DNA from: Desulfonatronospira sp.
Lineage (GTDB): Bacteria > Desulfobacterota > Desulfovibrionia > Desulfovibrionales > Desulfonatronovibrionaceae
Direction of reading: 5' to 3'
DNA length: 14,318 nt
NCBI GenBank assembly: GCA_003563255.1
Contig: PWSL01000262.1
Coordinates: 1-14,318, forward strand
Made by a program: the position numbers and the translations under genes. This document shows, piece by piece, positions 1 to 7,375 of this stretch. The first letter of the stretch is position 1. Each line of letters begins with the position of its first letter. The notes beneath the pieces were generated by a model. That model did no database searches. It was not told the DNA's origin and saw only the letters and a list, made by a program, of their open reading frames with translations.

Positions 1-44
1 TGCGCGGCGGGGAGAGCACCTGAGCTTAGTGTCCAAAAATGAAA

Positions 45-68
45 CAGTCCCAGTGCCAAGTGCTAAAC
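45..68 (+). repeat. Right-end remnant of the MITE-like repeat family
   Basis: The string CAGTCCCAGTGCCA at 45-58 matches 13 of 14 bases of the right part of the larger copy at 10708-10940, and AAGTGCTAAAC at 58-68 matches 9 of 11 bases of that copy's end (AAGCGCTGAAC), with about 6 bases missing in between. The terminal CAGATAC is absent, so this is a truncated relic and no target duplication can be read. It lies in the 125-bp stretch downstream of lpxI, where I see no gene and no convincing terminator for the minus-strand operon. Confidence 0.45.
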
Positions 69-125
69 CCCCGTCATGGCTCAAATTTTTCTTGTTTTTT
101 GTGACAGGGTTTCAGGAGTAAGTCA

Positions 126-965
126 CTAAAGATTCTGCACTTCCCCGGGACGGTCCGGGGCGACTCCCAACAGGCATATTTTATGCCTGTCGGCCAGGTC
201 CACCGCCTGTTGCCGGTCGAAGAACAGACTTGTTTCGGCCTCATAAGCCAGGCAGGTCGCCCCGGCCTGTATCATGGTCTTCACGGTCTGGCTGCCAAGA
301 GCCGGCAGGTCGATACGATGGTCCTGCCCGGGCTTGAATATCTTAACTACCGTCAGGTTAGAGCCTGAGAGCTCCCCTGCCCGCAAAATGGTCCGGTCAG
401 TGCCCTCTATGGCCTCCACCGCAACCACCGCCCTTTCCTTGACCACTATGCACTGTCCGATGTCCATGCTGCCTACCTGCTTTATAATGGGCCAGGCAAA
501 GAGGATATCCTGTTTTTCCGCCGGGGATGGGGCCCGCCTGGTGAGAAGGCCTGCCGGAGAGACAAGCTCCGGTACGAAGTCTATGGCGGAAACCACCTGA
601 AATCCTTCCTGGTGCAGTTCATCAGCTACAGCGCTCAACAGGGCATTGTCGTTGCGGCTGCGCAGGTTCACCAGGAGTTTTACGGCTCTGAAATCCGGCC
701 TCAGGTCAAAGGCCCGGGGTTTGTTGATGGGGCCTGCAAATACAACCCGGGAAGCACCGGCCTGATGTAAAAACCGGATAAGCCTGCCCAGCTGTCCCAG
801 CTTAAGCCAGGTCAACCGGTCGGTATAGGCCTCGATTTCAGGCAGGGTGTCGCGCTCAAATGCTGCTGCGGCTATCCGGTAGCCCTGTCTGCGGGCGCTC
901 TGTGCAACCTGCAGGGGAAAGCTGCCCCCCCCGGCTATCAGCCCCAGCATGTCAGCCTGATTCAT
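126..965 (-). CDS. lpxI: LpxI, UDP-2,3-diacylglucosamine pyrophosphatase
   Basis: A 279-residue protein of the LpxI (DUF1009) family, which hydrolyses UDP-2,3-diacylglucosamine to lipid X and UMP, the fourth step of lipid A synthesis, at the cytoplasmic side. LpxI replaces the unrelated LpxH in many alpha- and deltaproteobacteria. Visible signs are the N-terminal glycine-rich LGLIAGGGSFP (residues 7-17), the AIEGTDRTI segment near 185-193 and the C-terminal HRIDLPALG (216-224). D219 in the last segment probably corresponds to the functionally important Asp of the Caulobacter enzyme; that alignment is from memory. The ATG at 965 lies inside the end of lpxA (14-base overlap) with GGAG about 5 bases upstream, so translation is likely coupled. 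The stop is TAG at 126-128. It is the last operon gene visible; whether the operon continues past the left edge cannot be seen. Confidence 0.93.
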   Translation of the reverse strand: MNQADMLGLIAGGGSFPLQVAQSARRQGYRIAAAAFERDTLPEIEAYTDRLTWLKLGQLGRLIRFLHQAGASRVVFAGPINKPRAFDLRPDFRAVKLLVNLRSRNDNALLSAVADELHQEGFQVVSAIDFVPELVSPAGLLTRRAPSPAEKQDILFAWPIIKQVGSMDIGQCIVVKERAVVAVEAIEGTDRTILRAGELSGSNLTVVKIFKPGQDHRIDLPALGSQTVKTMIQAGATCLAYEAETSLFFDRQQAVDLADRHKICLLGVAPDRPGEVQNL

Positions 966-1764
966 CTTGCTCCGGTGTACGCTGCAGGGATACCACCCCC
1001 CTTTTGCTTGATTTTATAAAGGCCAGCAGATTTTCAGTCAGTTTGAACCCTTTGAAGTCCTGCCCGGCTTTTTCCAGGGCCTGGACATGTGTGAGGTCTG
1101 ATTTCCAGATGATATTGAAGGCCTTTTTCAGGGCAGAGATCTCTTCCCTGGAAAAACCGGCCCGACGCAAGCCGATGAGATTGGGGCCTAACAGCCTGGC
1201 TCTTTCACCAACTGCCAGCATGTATGGAGGGACATCCTGGGCTATGCCGCTCTTGCCTCCGATGAAGGCATATTCGCCGATGCGGGCGAACTGGTGCACA
1301 GCACACAACCCGCCTATCACCGCCTGTCGGCCCAGGTGAACATGGCCTCCCAGGGTGGCCCCATTGGCCATAATAACCCCGTCTTCCAGCATGCAGTCGT
1401 GGGCTACGTGAGTATAGGCCATGAGAAAGCACCCGGATCCGATGCTGGTGACTCCCCTGCCATCGGGGGTGCCCCGGTTCAGGGTGGTGTATTCCCGGAT
1501 CTTGTTGTTGTCCCCCAGGCGCAGCCAGGTTTCCTCGCCCTGGTACTTGATGTCCTGAGGGGCTTCGCCCAGGCAGGCATAGGAATAGACATAATTGTTC
1601 TGTCCCAGACTGGTGAAACTTTTGATCTGGGCGAAGGCGTCAACCCTGGTACCCTGTCCCAGACTGGTACTTGCCTCGATGATAACATAAGGTCCGATGA
1701 CTACCCCGGAACCTATGTCTGCTTCAGGATGCACTATGGCTGTGGGATGGATTAACGGTTTCAC
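952..1764 (-). CDS. lpxA: LpxA, acyl-ACP--UDP-N-acetylglucosamine O-acyltransferase
   Basis: A 270-residue left-handed beta-helix acyltransferase for the first step of lipid A synthesis, moving a 3-hydroxyacyl chain from ACP to the 3-OH of UDP-GlcNAc in the cytoplasm. Hexapeptide repeats run from about residue 5 to 185 (IHPTAIVHPEADIG, VVIGPYVIIE, ANGATLGGHV). A helical C-terminal domain starts near GLRRAGFS. The catalytic His is H122 in THVAHDC (E. coli H125). G170 in FIGGKSG appears to align with E. coli G173, the chain-length ruler (Met in the C10-specific Pseudomonas enzyme), so long 3-hydroxyacyl chains are the likely donors; this is inference. The start is GTG at 1764, sharing one base with the fabZ stop (TAGTG). 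Product length is close to the family norm (262 in E. coli), and the start MKPLIHPTAIVHP fits the family. Confidence 0.97.
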   Translation of the reverse strand: MKPLIHPTAIVHPEADIGSGVVIGPYVIIEASTSLGQGTRVDAFAQIKSFTSLGQNNYVYSYACLGEAPQDIKYQGEETWLRLGDNNKIREYTTLNRGTPDGRGVTSIGSGCFLMAYTHVAHDCMLEDGVIMANGATLGGHVHLGRQAVIGGLCAVHQFARIGEYAFIGGKSGIAQDVPPYMLAVGERARLLGPNLIGLRRAGFSREEISALKKAFNIIWKSDLTHVQALEKAGQDFKGFKLTENLLAFIKSSKRGVVSLQRTPEQDESG

Positions 1765-2228
1765 TAGCGATCTTCCCGGTCTACGATGGTTGCTGAAAAA
1801 GTGCCTTCGGCCACTACTTTGTCATCCACTGCAGCCTGTCCGTGCATCCGCCACAGGCTCATGCGGTGCCGGTCGTAAGTGATGTTCAGATACATGGAGT
1901 CGCCGGGAAAAACAGATTTTCGAAAGCGGACCTTGTCCACCCCGGTGAATAGAAAAATCTTGTCCTGCATCTGGTCCGGCACACTGGCAAGCACCAGCAG
2001 TCCCCCGGCCTGAGCCAGGGATTCCAGGATAAGAACCCCGGGCATTACCGGATAAGCCGGAAAGTGCCCCTGGAAAAACGGCTCGTTTATACTGACATTC
2101 TTTACAGCCTGCAGGCTGTTGAAGGGTTCCATCTGCAGCACCCTGTCCACCAGAAGAAAAGGATAGCGATGCGGTAAAAAATTCAGAATGTCCTGAATGG
2201 ACATTTGAGTTCCTGATGACTGACTCAC
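1764..2228 (-). CDS. fabZ: FabZ, 3-hydroxyacyl-[ACP] dehydratase
   Basis: A 154-residue hot-dog-fold dehydratase that converts (3R)-hydroxyacyl-ACP to trans-2-enoyl-ACP in fatty acid elongation. It competes with LpxA and LpxD for the 3-hydroxyacyl-ACP pool, which fits its place between lpxD and lpxA. Diagnostic segments are [13 protein letters not shown] (18-30), [10 protein letters not shown] (48-57) and [12 protein letters not shown] (62-73). The catalytic pair is H55 (in GHFP) and E69 (in ILES). The start is GTG at 2228, overlapping the lpxD stop by four bases (GTGA), with AGGAG seven bases upstream. An ATG at 2204 (product [13 protein letters not shown]) with a weaker AGGA is the alternative and would shorten the protein by eight residues. 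Length matches the family (151 in E. coli). Confidence 0.97.
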   Translation of the reverse strand: MSQSSGTQMSIQDILNFLPHRYPFLLVDRVLQMEPFNSLQAVKNVSINEPFFQGHFPAYPVMPGVLILESLAQAGGLLVLASVPDQMQDKIFLFTGVDKVRFRKSVFPGDSMYLNITYDRHRMSLWRMHGQAAVDDKVVAEGTFSATIVDREDR

Positions 2229-3256
2229 TGATCTTCTCCTTGCCCCGGTTTTTTCATTGCCTGGATTTCTTTTTCCAGCTGCCTGATCCTTTTGTTCATC
2301 TGGGAAAGTTTGGGCAGCAAAATTGCGTTGCGTAAAAATGTGGTATGTTCCATGGCGGGGATTCCACCGGCGTCGGTATCGGCAGGCAGGGATCTGCCTA
2401 CTCCGGACTTGGCGGCCACCCGGCAGTTGTCTTCAATTGTCAGGTGACCGGCAACCCCCACCTGTCCTCCCAGGATTACATTGCTTCCCAGGCGTACGCT
2501 TCCGGATATGCCCACCTGAGATATAAGTATGCAGTTTTGACCCGTAGTGACGTTGTGGGCAATCTGGACCATGTTGTCGATTTTGGTACCCCTGCCTATT
2601 CTTGTCTCGCCGAGGGAGGCTCTGTCAATTGTGGTACAGGCGCCGATTTCCACGTCCTCTTCCACCACCACCCGGCCCACCTGAGGAATTTTGAAGTGCT
2701 TTTCCCCATCATGGACAAAGCCGAAACCGTCGCTGCCGATGACCGCCCCCGGGTGGATAATCACCCTGTCTTTGATGAGGCTGTCAGACATAATGCTGAC
2801 CTGGGGATATATCAGGCATTCCCGGCCCAGGGTGACATTTTCTCCAATATATGTATGGGGGAAAATACGGCACCCGGCTCCTATGCGCGTGCCTGCTCCA
2901 ATAAACACCATGGGGTGGATGACGGCTGTAGGGTCAATGTCTGCAGCTGGATGGATGCAGGCCTGGTCCGGGCGGCTTGCCTGTTCTCCCTGCGGGCGAT
3001 AAAAGATATGGACTGCTCTGGCAAAGTCCAGGTATGGATTGTTGCTTTTCAGGGCCCTGCGGACCCGGTCCGCGTGTTCAGGTCTTATTACCACCGCACC
3101 TGCCGAGGTGTGTTTAAGTTGGGGATGGTATTTCGAATCCGAAATAAAGGAAAGCTCCCCCGGGCCGGCATTCTCCAGGGCGTTGACTCCTTTTATGTCC
3201 AAATCGTCACCGGTATGCTCCAGTCCCAGGCGGGCTGCAAGCTCGGACAGCATCAT
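2225..3256 (-). CDS. lpxD: LpxD, UDP-3-O-acylglucosamine N-acyltransferase
   Basis: A 343-residue acyltransferase that adds the second 3-hydroxyacyl chain to the 2-amino group of UDP-3-O-acylglucosamine, the third step of lipid A synthesis. An N-terminal uridine-binding domain (about 1-100, with [19 protein letters not shown]) is followed by a left-handed beta-helix of hexapeptide repeats (about 100-290) and a C-terminal helix ([18 protein letters not shown]) that helps bind ACP in the E. coli enzyme. The likely catalytic His is H234 in MVQIAHNV. The start is the first of two ATGs in tandem, at 3256, preceded by GGGAGAG about six bases upstream. It is separated from ompH by a 71-bp gap containing a GC-rich hairpin, while its 3' end overlaps fabZ. 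Length is normal for the family. Confidence 0.97.
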   Translation of the reverse strand: MMLSELAARLGLEHTGDDLDIKGVNALENAGPGELSFISDSKYHPQLKHTSAGAVVIRPEHADRVRRALKSNNPYLDFARAVHIFYRPQGEQASRPDQACIHPAADIDPTAVIHPMVFIGAGTRIGAGCRIFPHTYIGENVTLGRECLIYPQVSIMSDSLIKDRVIIHPGAVIGSDGFGFVHDGEKHFKIPQVGRVVVEEDVEIGACTTIDRASLGETRIGRGTKIDNMVQIAHNVTTGQNCILISQVGISGSVRLGSNVILGGQVGVAGHLTIEDNCRVAAKSGVGRSLPADTDAGGIPAMEHTTFLRNAILLPKLSQMNKRIRQLEKEIQAMKKPGQGEDQ

Positions 3257-3273
3257 TATGATCTCTCCCTGAC

Positions 3274-3288
3274 GCGGGCTTTGCCCGC
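3274..3288 (-). other. Short GC-rich hairpin in the ompH-lpxD gap
   Basis: GCGGGC (3274-3279) and GCCCGC (3283-3288) form a perfect 6-bp stem around TTT. No U-tract follows on the minus strand, so it does not look like a terminator of the operon. It begins 18 bases upstream of the lpxD start and just above the ribosome-binding site. Processing, mRNA stabilisation or modulation of lpxD initiation are possible, but nothing in the sequence decides between them. Confidence 0.4.
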
Positions 3289-3327
3289 AACCCAGTTATC
3301 GGTTCCTTGATATTACGTAGAAAGTCA

Positions 3328-3846
3328 CTAATTTCTGGCTTCCCAGGCCTGGTTCACCTTCTGTATAAGTTCATCAGTAATGTTCAGGGCGTCACGGGCG
3401 TAGATTATTCCGCTTCCATGAGCATCCAGGATCATATCAAAGCCGTTTTCCTTGGCATACTCGTCAACGACATCGAAAATCACTTCGATGATGGGGTCTG
3501 AAACTTCCTGTTCCTTCTGCTGCATGCTCATCTGGTAGGACTGGTACTTCTGCTGAAACTGCTGCATTTTCTGTCGCAATTCAGCCTCCATGTCCTGCTG
3601 GGCCTCCTGGCTCAGGACCATGCTCTGCTTTTGAAGTTCTCTGCGCAAGCTTTCCACCTCGGCCCTTTTCCTGTCCAGGTCTGCCCGCATCTCTTCAAAA
3701 CGAAGAGTCAGCTGTCCCAGGGCCTGCTTGCCGGGCTCGGATGATTCAAGTATACGCTGCACTTCTAGAATGCCGATTTTCTTTTCAGCCAGGGCCATAC
3801 CTGGAATAAGCAGAAAGATGATTAATAAAAAAGCTGTTTTTTTCAT
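3328..3846 (-). CDS. ompH: OmpH/Skp-family periplasmic chaperone
   Basis: A 172-residue protein of the Skp/OmpH family, trimeric periplasmic holdase chaperones that carry unfolded outer-membrane proteins to the BAM complex. It has a clear signal peptide (MKKTAFLLIIFLLIPGMALA, cut before EKKIG near residue 20), the family-typical start KIGILEVQRILESS, and a long Gln/Glu-rich coiled coil (about 50-120, LRQKMQQFQQKYQSYQMSMQ). The C-terminal part returns to the beta core (NGFDMILDAHGSGIIYARDALNITDELI). Length matches E. coli Skp (161). AGGAG lies about eight bases before the ATG at 3846. It is downstream of bamA, the usual order, but here a 151-bp mobile element fills most of the 183-bp gap, which may lower or uncouple its expression from bamA. 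Confidence 0.92.
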   Translation of the reverse strand: MKKTAFLLIIFLLIPGMALAEKKIGILEVQRILESSEPGKQALGQLTLRFEEMRADLDRKRAEVESLRRELQKQSMVLSQEAQQDMEAELRQKMQQFQQKYQSYQMSMQQKEQEVSDPIIEVIFDVVDEYAKENGFDMILDAHGSGIIYARDALNITDELIQKVNQAWEARN

Positions 3847-3867
3847 ATAATTACACTCCTTGATCTT

Positions 3868-4034
3868 GATTTAAAGTGTCTGTTCAGCGCATTTAAGGTG
3901 AGCAGGTTACAGGCACTCCGGAACCCACTTGAGCATCGTTTTGTGCTTAAAACGACTCATTATTTTGGACAAGTGGGTCCCGGAAGTGCCGGTCCCCGTG
4001 CCACATACAAAGCGCTGAACAGATACGATTTAAA
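3868..4034 (+). mobile_element. MITE-like element, copy 1, with 8-bp target duplication, between bamA and ompH
   Basis: The element is 3876-4026 (151 bp), flanked by perfect direct repeats GATTTAAA (3868-3875 and 4027-4034). Its termini GTGTCTGTTCAGCGC (left) and the reverse complement of the right end, GTATCTGTTCAGCGC, agree in 14 of 15 bases. Inside are nested inverted repeats: 3912-3931 against 3970-3990 (near-perfect, about 20 bp, around CTCCGGAACCCACTTG) and CGTTTT/AAAACG (3937-3942, 3949-3954). It has no coding capacity. The right target duplication begins three bases before the bamA stop codon (TTA at 4030-4032 on the plus strand), so the insertion just spared bamA. The core CAGGCACTCCGG recalls REP-type palindromes, but the target duplication argues for movement by a DDE-type transposase acting in trans; no such gene is in the window. 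Confidence 0.88.
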
Positions 4035-6705
4035 ATTCATGTCCCATGGAAAACTCCAACTGGCTGCGACTGCTGTCTTTCAGATCGTCCAGGGCATATC
4101 CGTATTCCACCCGGATGGGCCCCATGGGCGAGTACCAGCGAATGCCCGCCCCGATACTCTTGTACAGGTCGAAATCCACACCCTCTCCGATGTCCCAGAC
4201 ATTGCCGGCATCGAAAAAGACCAGGCCCATGAGCCCTATCTCCTGGTTCAGGGGGTGCAGCAGTTCGAAGTTGGTAAAAAAATGCTTGTCGCCGCCCTTG
4301 ACTTCGCCGTCATCAAACCTGGGGGCCAGTTTGCGCGCAGCATAACCACGCACGCTGTTGATTCCACCCAGGCGGAAAAGTTCAAAATTGGGGATATCCT
4401 TGTCAGTATTGCGCATAACATAACCAGCCTGTCCTCTCCAGTGAAAAATACTCCTGTCCAGGATGGGACGATAATATGATGAACTGCCTATGTACTTAAT
4501 GAAATTGTCGTCCCCCTGCAGCAGTCCTCCTGCATACTCCACGGACAGAAGGTTCCTGGTTCCCCTGGAAGGGTTGATGCGACGGTCGCGGCTGTCGCGG
4601 ATGGCCGCGACATAAGCTCCACTGGACCAGTTTTCCCCTTCCAGGGCCTTGATGTCGCGGTGAGCATCATCATCCACGTCGGTTATCCTGTAGTTTTCCA
4701 GGCGGTAATTCCAGTGCAGCCTGGTGTACTCCCCCAGGGTATAGGCGAATTTGGCCCTTCCCCCGCGTGTTTCGCGGTCATACGTGAAGTATTCTTCTTC
4801 AATCCAGTACAGGTCTCCTCCCAGACCCAGCTTGCTGTCCCGGAAACGGGGGTTCCAGAAATCCAGGTCAAAGCGGGTGGTACGGGCCCCGAAACTACCG
4901 CTGAAACTGAGCCGGTAGCCTTTGCCGAACAGGTTGCGCTGCTGGATCATGCCGGTGAAGAAAACCCTGTCATAAGAAGAATAGCCTGCACCAGCCGACA
5001 GCATGCCGGTGGGTTTTTCCTCCACCCGGGCCACCAGGTCCAGGGTGTTCTCGTCTTCAGTAGGCACCGGCTGGATATCCACCTGTTCAAAATAATCCAG
5101 GCGGTGCAGCCTTTCAGTTGATCTTCTAATGTCGCTGCCTCGGAAAAGATCTCCGTCTGTCAGCCGCATTTCCCTGCGGATGACATTGTCCCTGGTCCGG
5201 GTATTACCCTCTATAAGTACCCGTCCGATGTATATCCTGTCTCCTTTGTTCAGGTTATAGACTACATTGACCTTTCTTTCGTCTTCGTCCACCTGCATGT
5301 CGACGTTTGCCTCGGCAAAGGCATAGCCGTAATCGGTGTAGAAGTCGACCAGGTTCTGGGTGTCCTGCTGCATGGAGGCCCGGCTGAAATATTCACCTTT
5401 CTGGCCGAGTTCATGCAGGACGGTCAGTTTTTCCAGTTCATCCTCGCTTACAAGGAGGTCCCCGCGGAAAGAGACTTCCCCCATCCTGTAACGGGGCCCT
5501 TCGTTAATATGAAAAGTCAGGTAGATACCGTCTTCTTCATAGTTCACCTCGGGGTGTCCCACCCGGACGTCGATATATCCATGATCAGCATAATACGCTT
5601 CCAGAGCGGCCACGTCCCTGTCCAGGAGTTCTTCGCGCAGGATTCCCCTGCCTGTAAGCCAGGAGAAAATTCCGCGTTTTTTGGTCTCCATTTCCCGTCT
5701 CAGGGTGCGCTCGCTGAACTCCTGGGCTCCCTGAATCTCGACTCCCTGGATGTAAAGGCGCCGGCCTTCGTTGATACTAATATTGAGATTGGCCTGGCGC
5801 TCGTCGACCTCGCTTATGCTGTAGTCCACAGTGGCGTTATAATACCCCTTCCCCCGGTAAAGCTCCCTGATTCTGGCCAGGTCTTCGCTGATTATCCGTG
5901 GGTTGACCACGGACCCCGTCCTGGTGGTCAGCACTTCCCTGACATCTCTTTCCCTGATGTTGTCGGTACCTGATATGTTGATGTTTTGAATGAGGGGCTT
6001 TTCATCTACTACTATAGTAATTTCCTTGCCCCGGGGGGTGTCATCCACGTGAAACTGCACGTCATCGAAAAAACCCAGATCAAATATGTTGCGCAGCTCC
6101 TGGTTGAGTTTTTCCTGGTCGTACATATCCCCTTCCTGGACCTGCAGACGCAGCAGTACTACGTCCGGGTCCAGAATATCCATGCCTTCGATGTCAATAG
6201 AGGCGATGCGCTCCTCTCGCAGCATTTCCTGAAAGACTTTTTCAGCCAGTTCTTCCACAGCAGGCAGGATATTTATCACCCCTTCCCGGACTATGTAAAA
6301 AGGGACGGTCTCCCTTTCGCCGTAGCCGTCCACCAGCCTTGCATCCAGGCTGATATACTCTTCTATGGCATTGAAGGTGCCGTAAAGGGCAAAGCGGCCA
6401 TCCCCAAGAAGCGCCAGCCTTCTGGCCTGCTCCACGTCCAGATAGCTTATTTCTTCCCGGGTGATAAGGGTCTGGCCCAGGTCAGGCTCCACCACCTCCA
6501 GGTTCTTGTCCCTCAAAGAGGTGCTGAGCATGGAGGGCAGCCCGGTACGCAGGTACCCAAGCTCATCCGGCGCATTGATTTCAAAAGGCAGTACCAGGAT
6601 CGGGTGCTGCCTGGCCTTGGCCGAAGATACTGCCAAGAATATGAGCAGCAGAGCGCCAAGAAAGGCCAGAGCCGTCCGCAACAATAAATTTTTATTTAAG
6701 CTCAT
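4030..6705 (-). CDS. bamA: BamA, outer-membrane protein assembly factor, with an extra N-terminal domain
   Basis: The central subunit of the BAM complex, which folds and inserts beta-barrel proteins into the outer membrane. From the ATG at 6705 it is 891 residues (E. coli BamA is 810). After a signal peptide (MSLNKNLLLRTALAFLGALL..., cut near AKA) comes a domain of about 130 residues (about 33-160, ILVLPFEINAPDELGYLRTG to the YGTFN and ISLDARLVD strands) resembling TolB-N/CsgG-like modules. Five POTRA repeats follow (about 166-565; starts at IASIDIEG, IQNINISG, YIQGVEIQG, YRMGEVSFRG, YIGRVLIEG), then the barrel with the VRGY lid motif (about 785-788) and the C-terminal beta-signal ending in Phe (GHEF). 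The 6705 start is preferred because AGGTGG lies about five bases upstream and it overlaps the lolD end by 14 bases. An ATG at 6729 (eight residues longer) has no ribosome-binding site. Confidence 0.97.
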   Translation of the reverse strand: MSLNKNLLLRTALAFLGALLLIFLAVSSAKARQHPILVLPFEINAPDELGYLRTGLPSMLSTSLRDKNLEVVEPDLGQTLITREEISYLDVEQARRLALLGDGRFALYGTFNAIEEYISLDARLVDGYGERETVPFYIVREGVINILPAVEELAEKVFQEMLREERIASIDIEGMDILDPDVVLLRLQVQEGDMYDQEKLNQELRNIFDLGFFDDVQFHVDDTPRGKEITIVVDEKPLIQNINISGTDNIRERDVREVLTTRTGSVVNPRIISEDLARIRELYRGKGYYNATVDYSISEVDERQANLNISINEGRRLYIQGVEIQGAQEFSERTLRREMETKKRGIFSWLTGRGILREELLDRDVAALEAYYADHGYIDVRVGHPEVNYEEDGIYLTFHINEGPRYRMGEVSFRGDLLVSEDELEKLTVLHELGQKGEYFSRASMQQDTQNLVDFYTDYGYAFAEANVDMQVDEDERKVNVVYNLNKGDRIYIGRVLIEGNTRTRDNVIRREMRLTDGDLFRGSDIRRSTERLHRLDYFEQVDIQPVPTEDENTLDLVARVEEKPTGMLSAGAGYSSYDRVFFTGMIQQRNLFGKGYRLSFSGSFGARTTRFDLDFWNPRFRDSKLGLGGDLYWIEEEYFTYDRETRGGRAKFAYTLGEYTRLHWNYRLENYRITDVDDDAHRDIKALEGENWSSGAYVAAIRDSRDRRINPSRGTRNLLSVEYAGGLLQGDDNFIKYIGSSSYYRPILDRSIFHWRGQAGYVMRNTDKDIPNFELFRLGGINSVRGYAARKLAPRFDDGEVKGGDKHFFTNFELLHPLNQEIGLMGLVFFDAGNVWDIGEGVDFDLYKSIGAGIRWYSPMGPIRVEYGYALDDLKDSSRSQLEFSMGHEF

Positions 6706-7375
6706 ACATGCCACCTGATTTAAGTTCATAATTGATACTCATGCGCGATGCCAGTTCCAGGTTGTGGGTGACGACCACCAGAGTCATGCCCAGTTCATTG
6801 TTGAGATACAGCAACAAGTCCCCTACTTCGCGTCCCTTGGTCTCGTCCAGATTACCGGTGGGTTCGTCAGCCAGCAGTACCCCGGGCCTGGGCAGAATAG
6901 CCCTGGCAACGGCCGCACGCTGGCTTTCACCTCCTGACAAAGTGGTTACGTTCTGACGGGCCTTGTGCTCCAGGCCCACCTGTGCCAGGGCCTCCCGGGC
7001 GGCTTCATGGGCCTTTTTCCTGTTTTCTCCACTTATGATGGCAGGCATGGCCACGTTTTCCAGAGTGTTGAATTCGGGAAGCAGGTGATGAAACTGAAAA
7101 ATGAAGCCTATTTCGGTCCTTCTAAGTCCGGCTTTCTGGACCGGTGAAAATGTTGAAAGATCCCGGCCGCAAAAGGATATCCTGCCGCTGGTGGGATCAT
7201 CCAGGGTACCCAGAAGATGCAGAAGTGTACTCTTGCCGCATCCCGAGGCACCCTGGACCGCCACGGCCTGTCCCTTTTCAATGCGCAGGTCCACCCTGTC
7301 CAGGACTGTAACGGTTTCCGGGCCGGAAATGAAAGACTTGCTCAGTTTATCCAGTTTGTAAAGGGGTTCATTCAT
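6692..7375 (-). CDS. lolD: LolD, ATPase of the lipoprotein-releasing ABC transporter
   Basis: A 227-residue ABC ATPase of the LolD/MacB branch. It powers extraction of outer-membrane lipoproteins from the inner membrane for transfer to LolA. Visible motifs are Walker A GASGCGKST (42-50), the Q-loop region IFQFHHLLPEF (92-102), signature LSGGESQR (146-153), Walker B VLLADEPTGNLD (166-177) and the H-loop VVTHN (201-205). The FHHLLPEFNTLENV segment is typical of LolD. It starts inside the end of the upstream permease gene (8-base overlap), which identifies its partner. A FtsE-like or macrolide-export role is less likely given the bam/lpx context. The gene ends within the start of bamA. Confidence 0.95.
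   Translation of the reverse strand: MNEPLYKLDKLSKSFISGPETVTVLDRVDLRIEKGQAVAVQGASGCGKSTLLHLLGTLDDPTSGRISFCGRDLSTFSPVQKAGLRRTEIGFIFQFHHLLPEFNTLENVAMPAIISGENRKKAHEAAREALAQVGLEHKARQNVTTLSGGESQRAAVARAILPRPGVLLADEPTGNLDETKGREVGDLLLYLNNELGMTLVVVTHNLELASRMSINYELKSGGMYELK

Noticed and set aside
75..128. GTGAC/GTCAC pairing just downstream of the lpxI stop as an operon terminator.
   Set aside because: The stem is only 5 bp with a 16-base loop, and on the minus strand it is followed by A-rich rather than U-rich sequence.
4046..6687. Several long plus-strand open frames antisense to bamA, and similar ones antisense to lpxD, lolC and lysS.
   Set aside because: They mirror the coding frames of well-supported minus-strand genes, lack family signatures and lack placed ribosome-binding sites.
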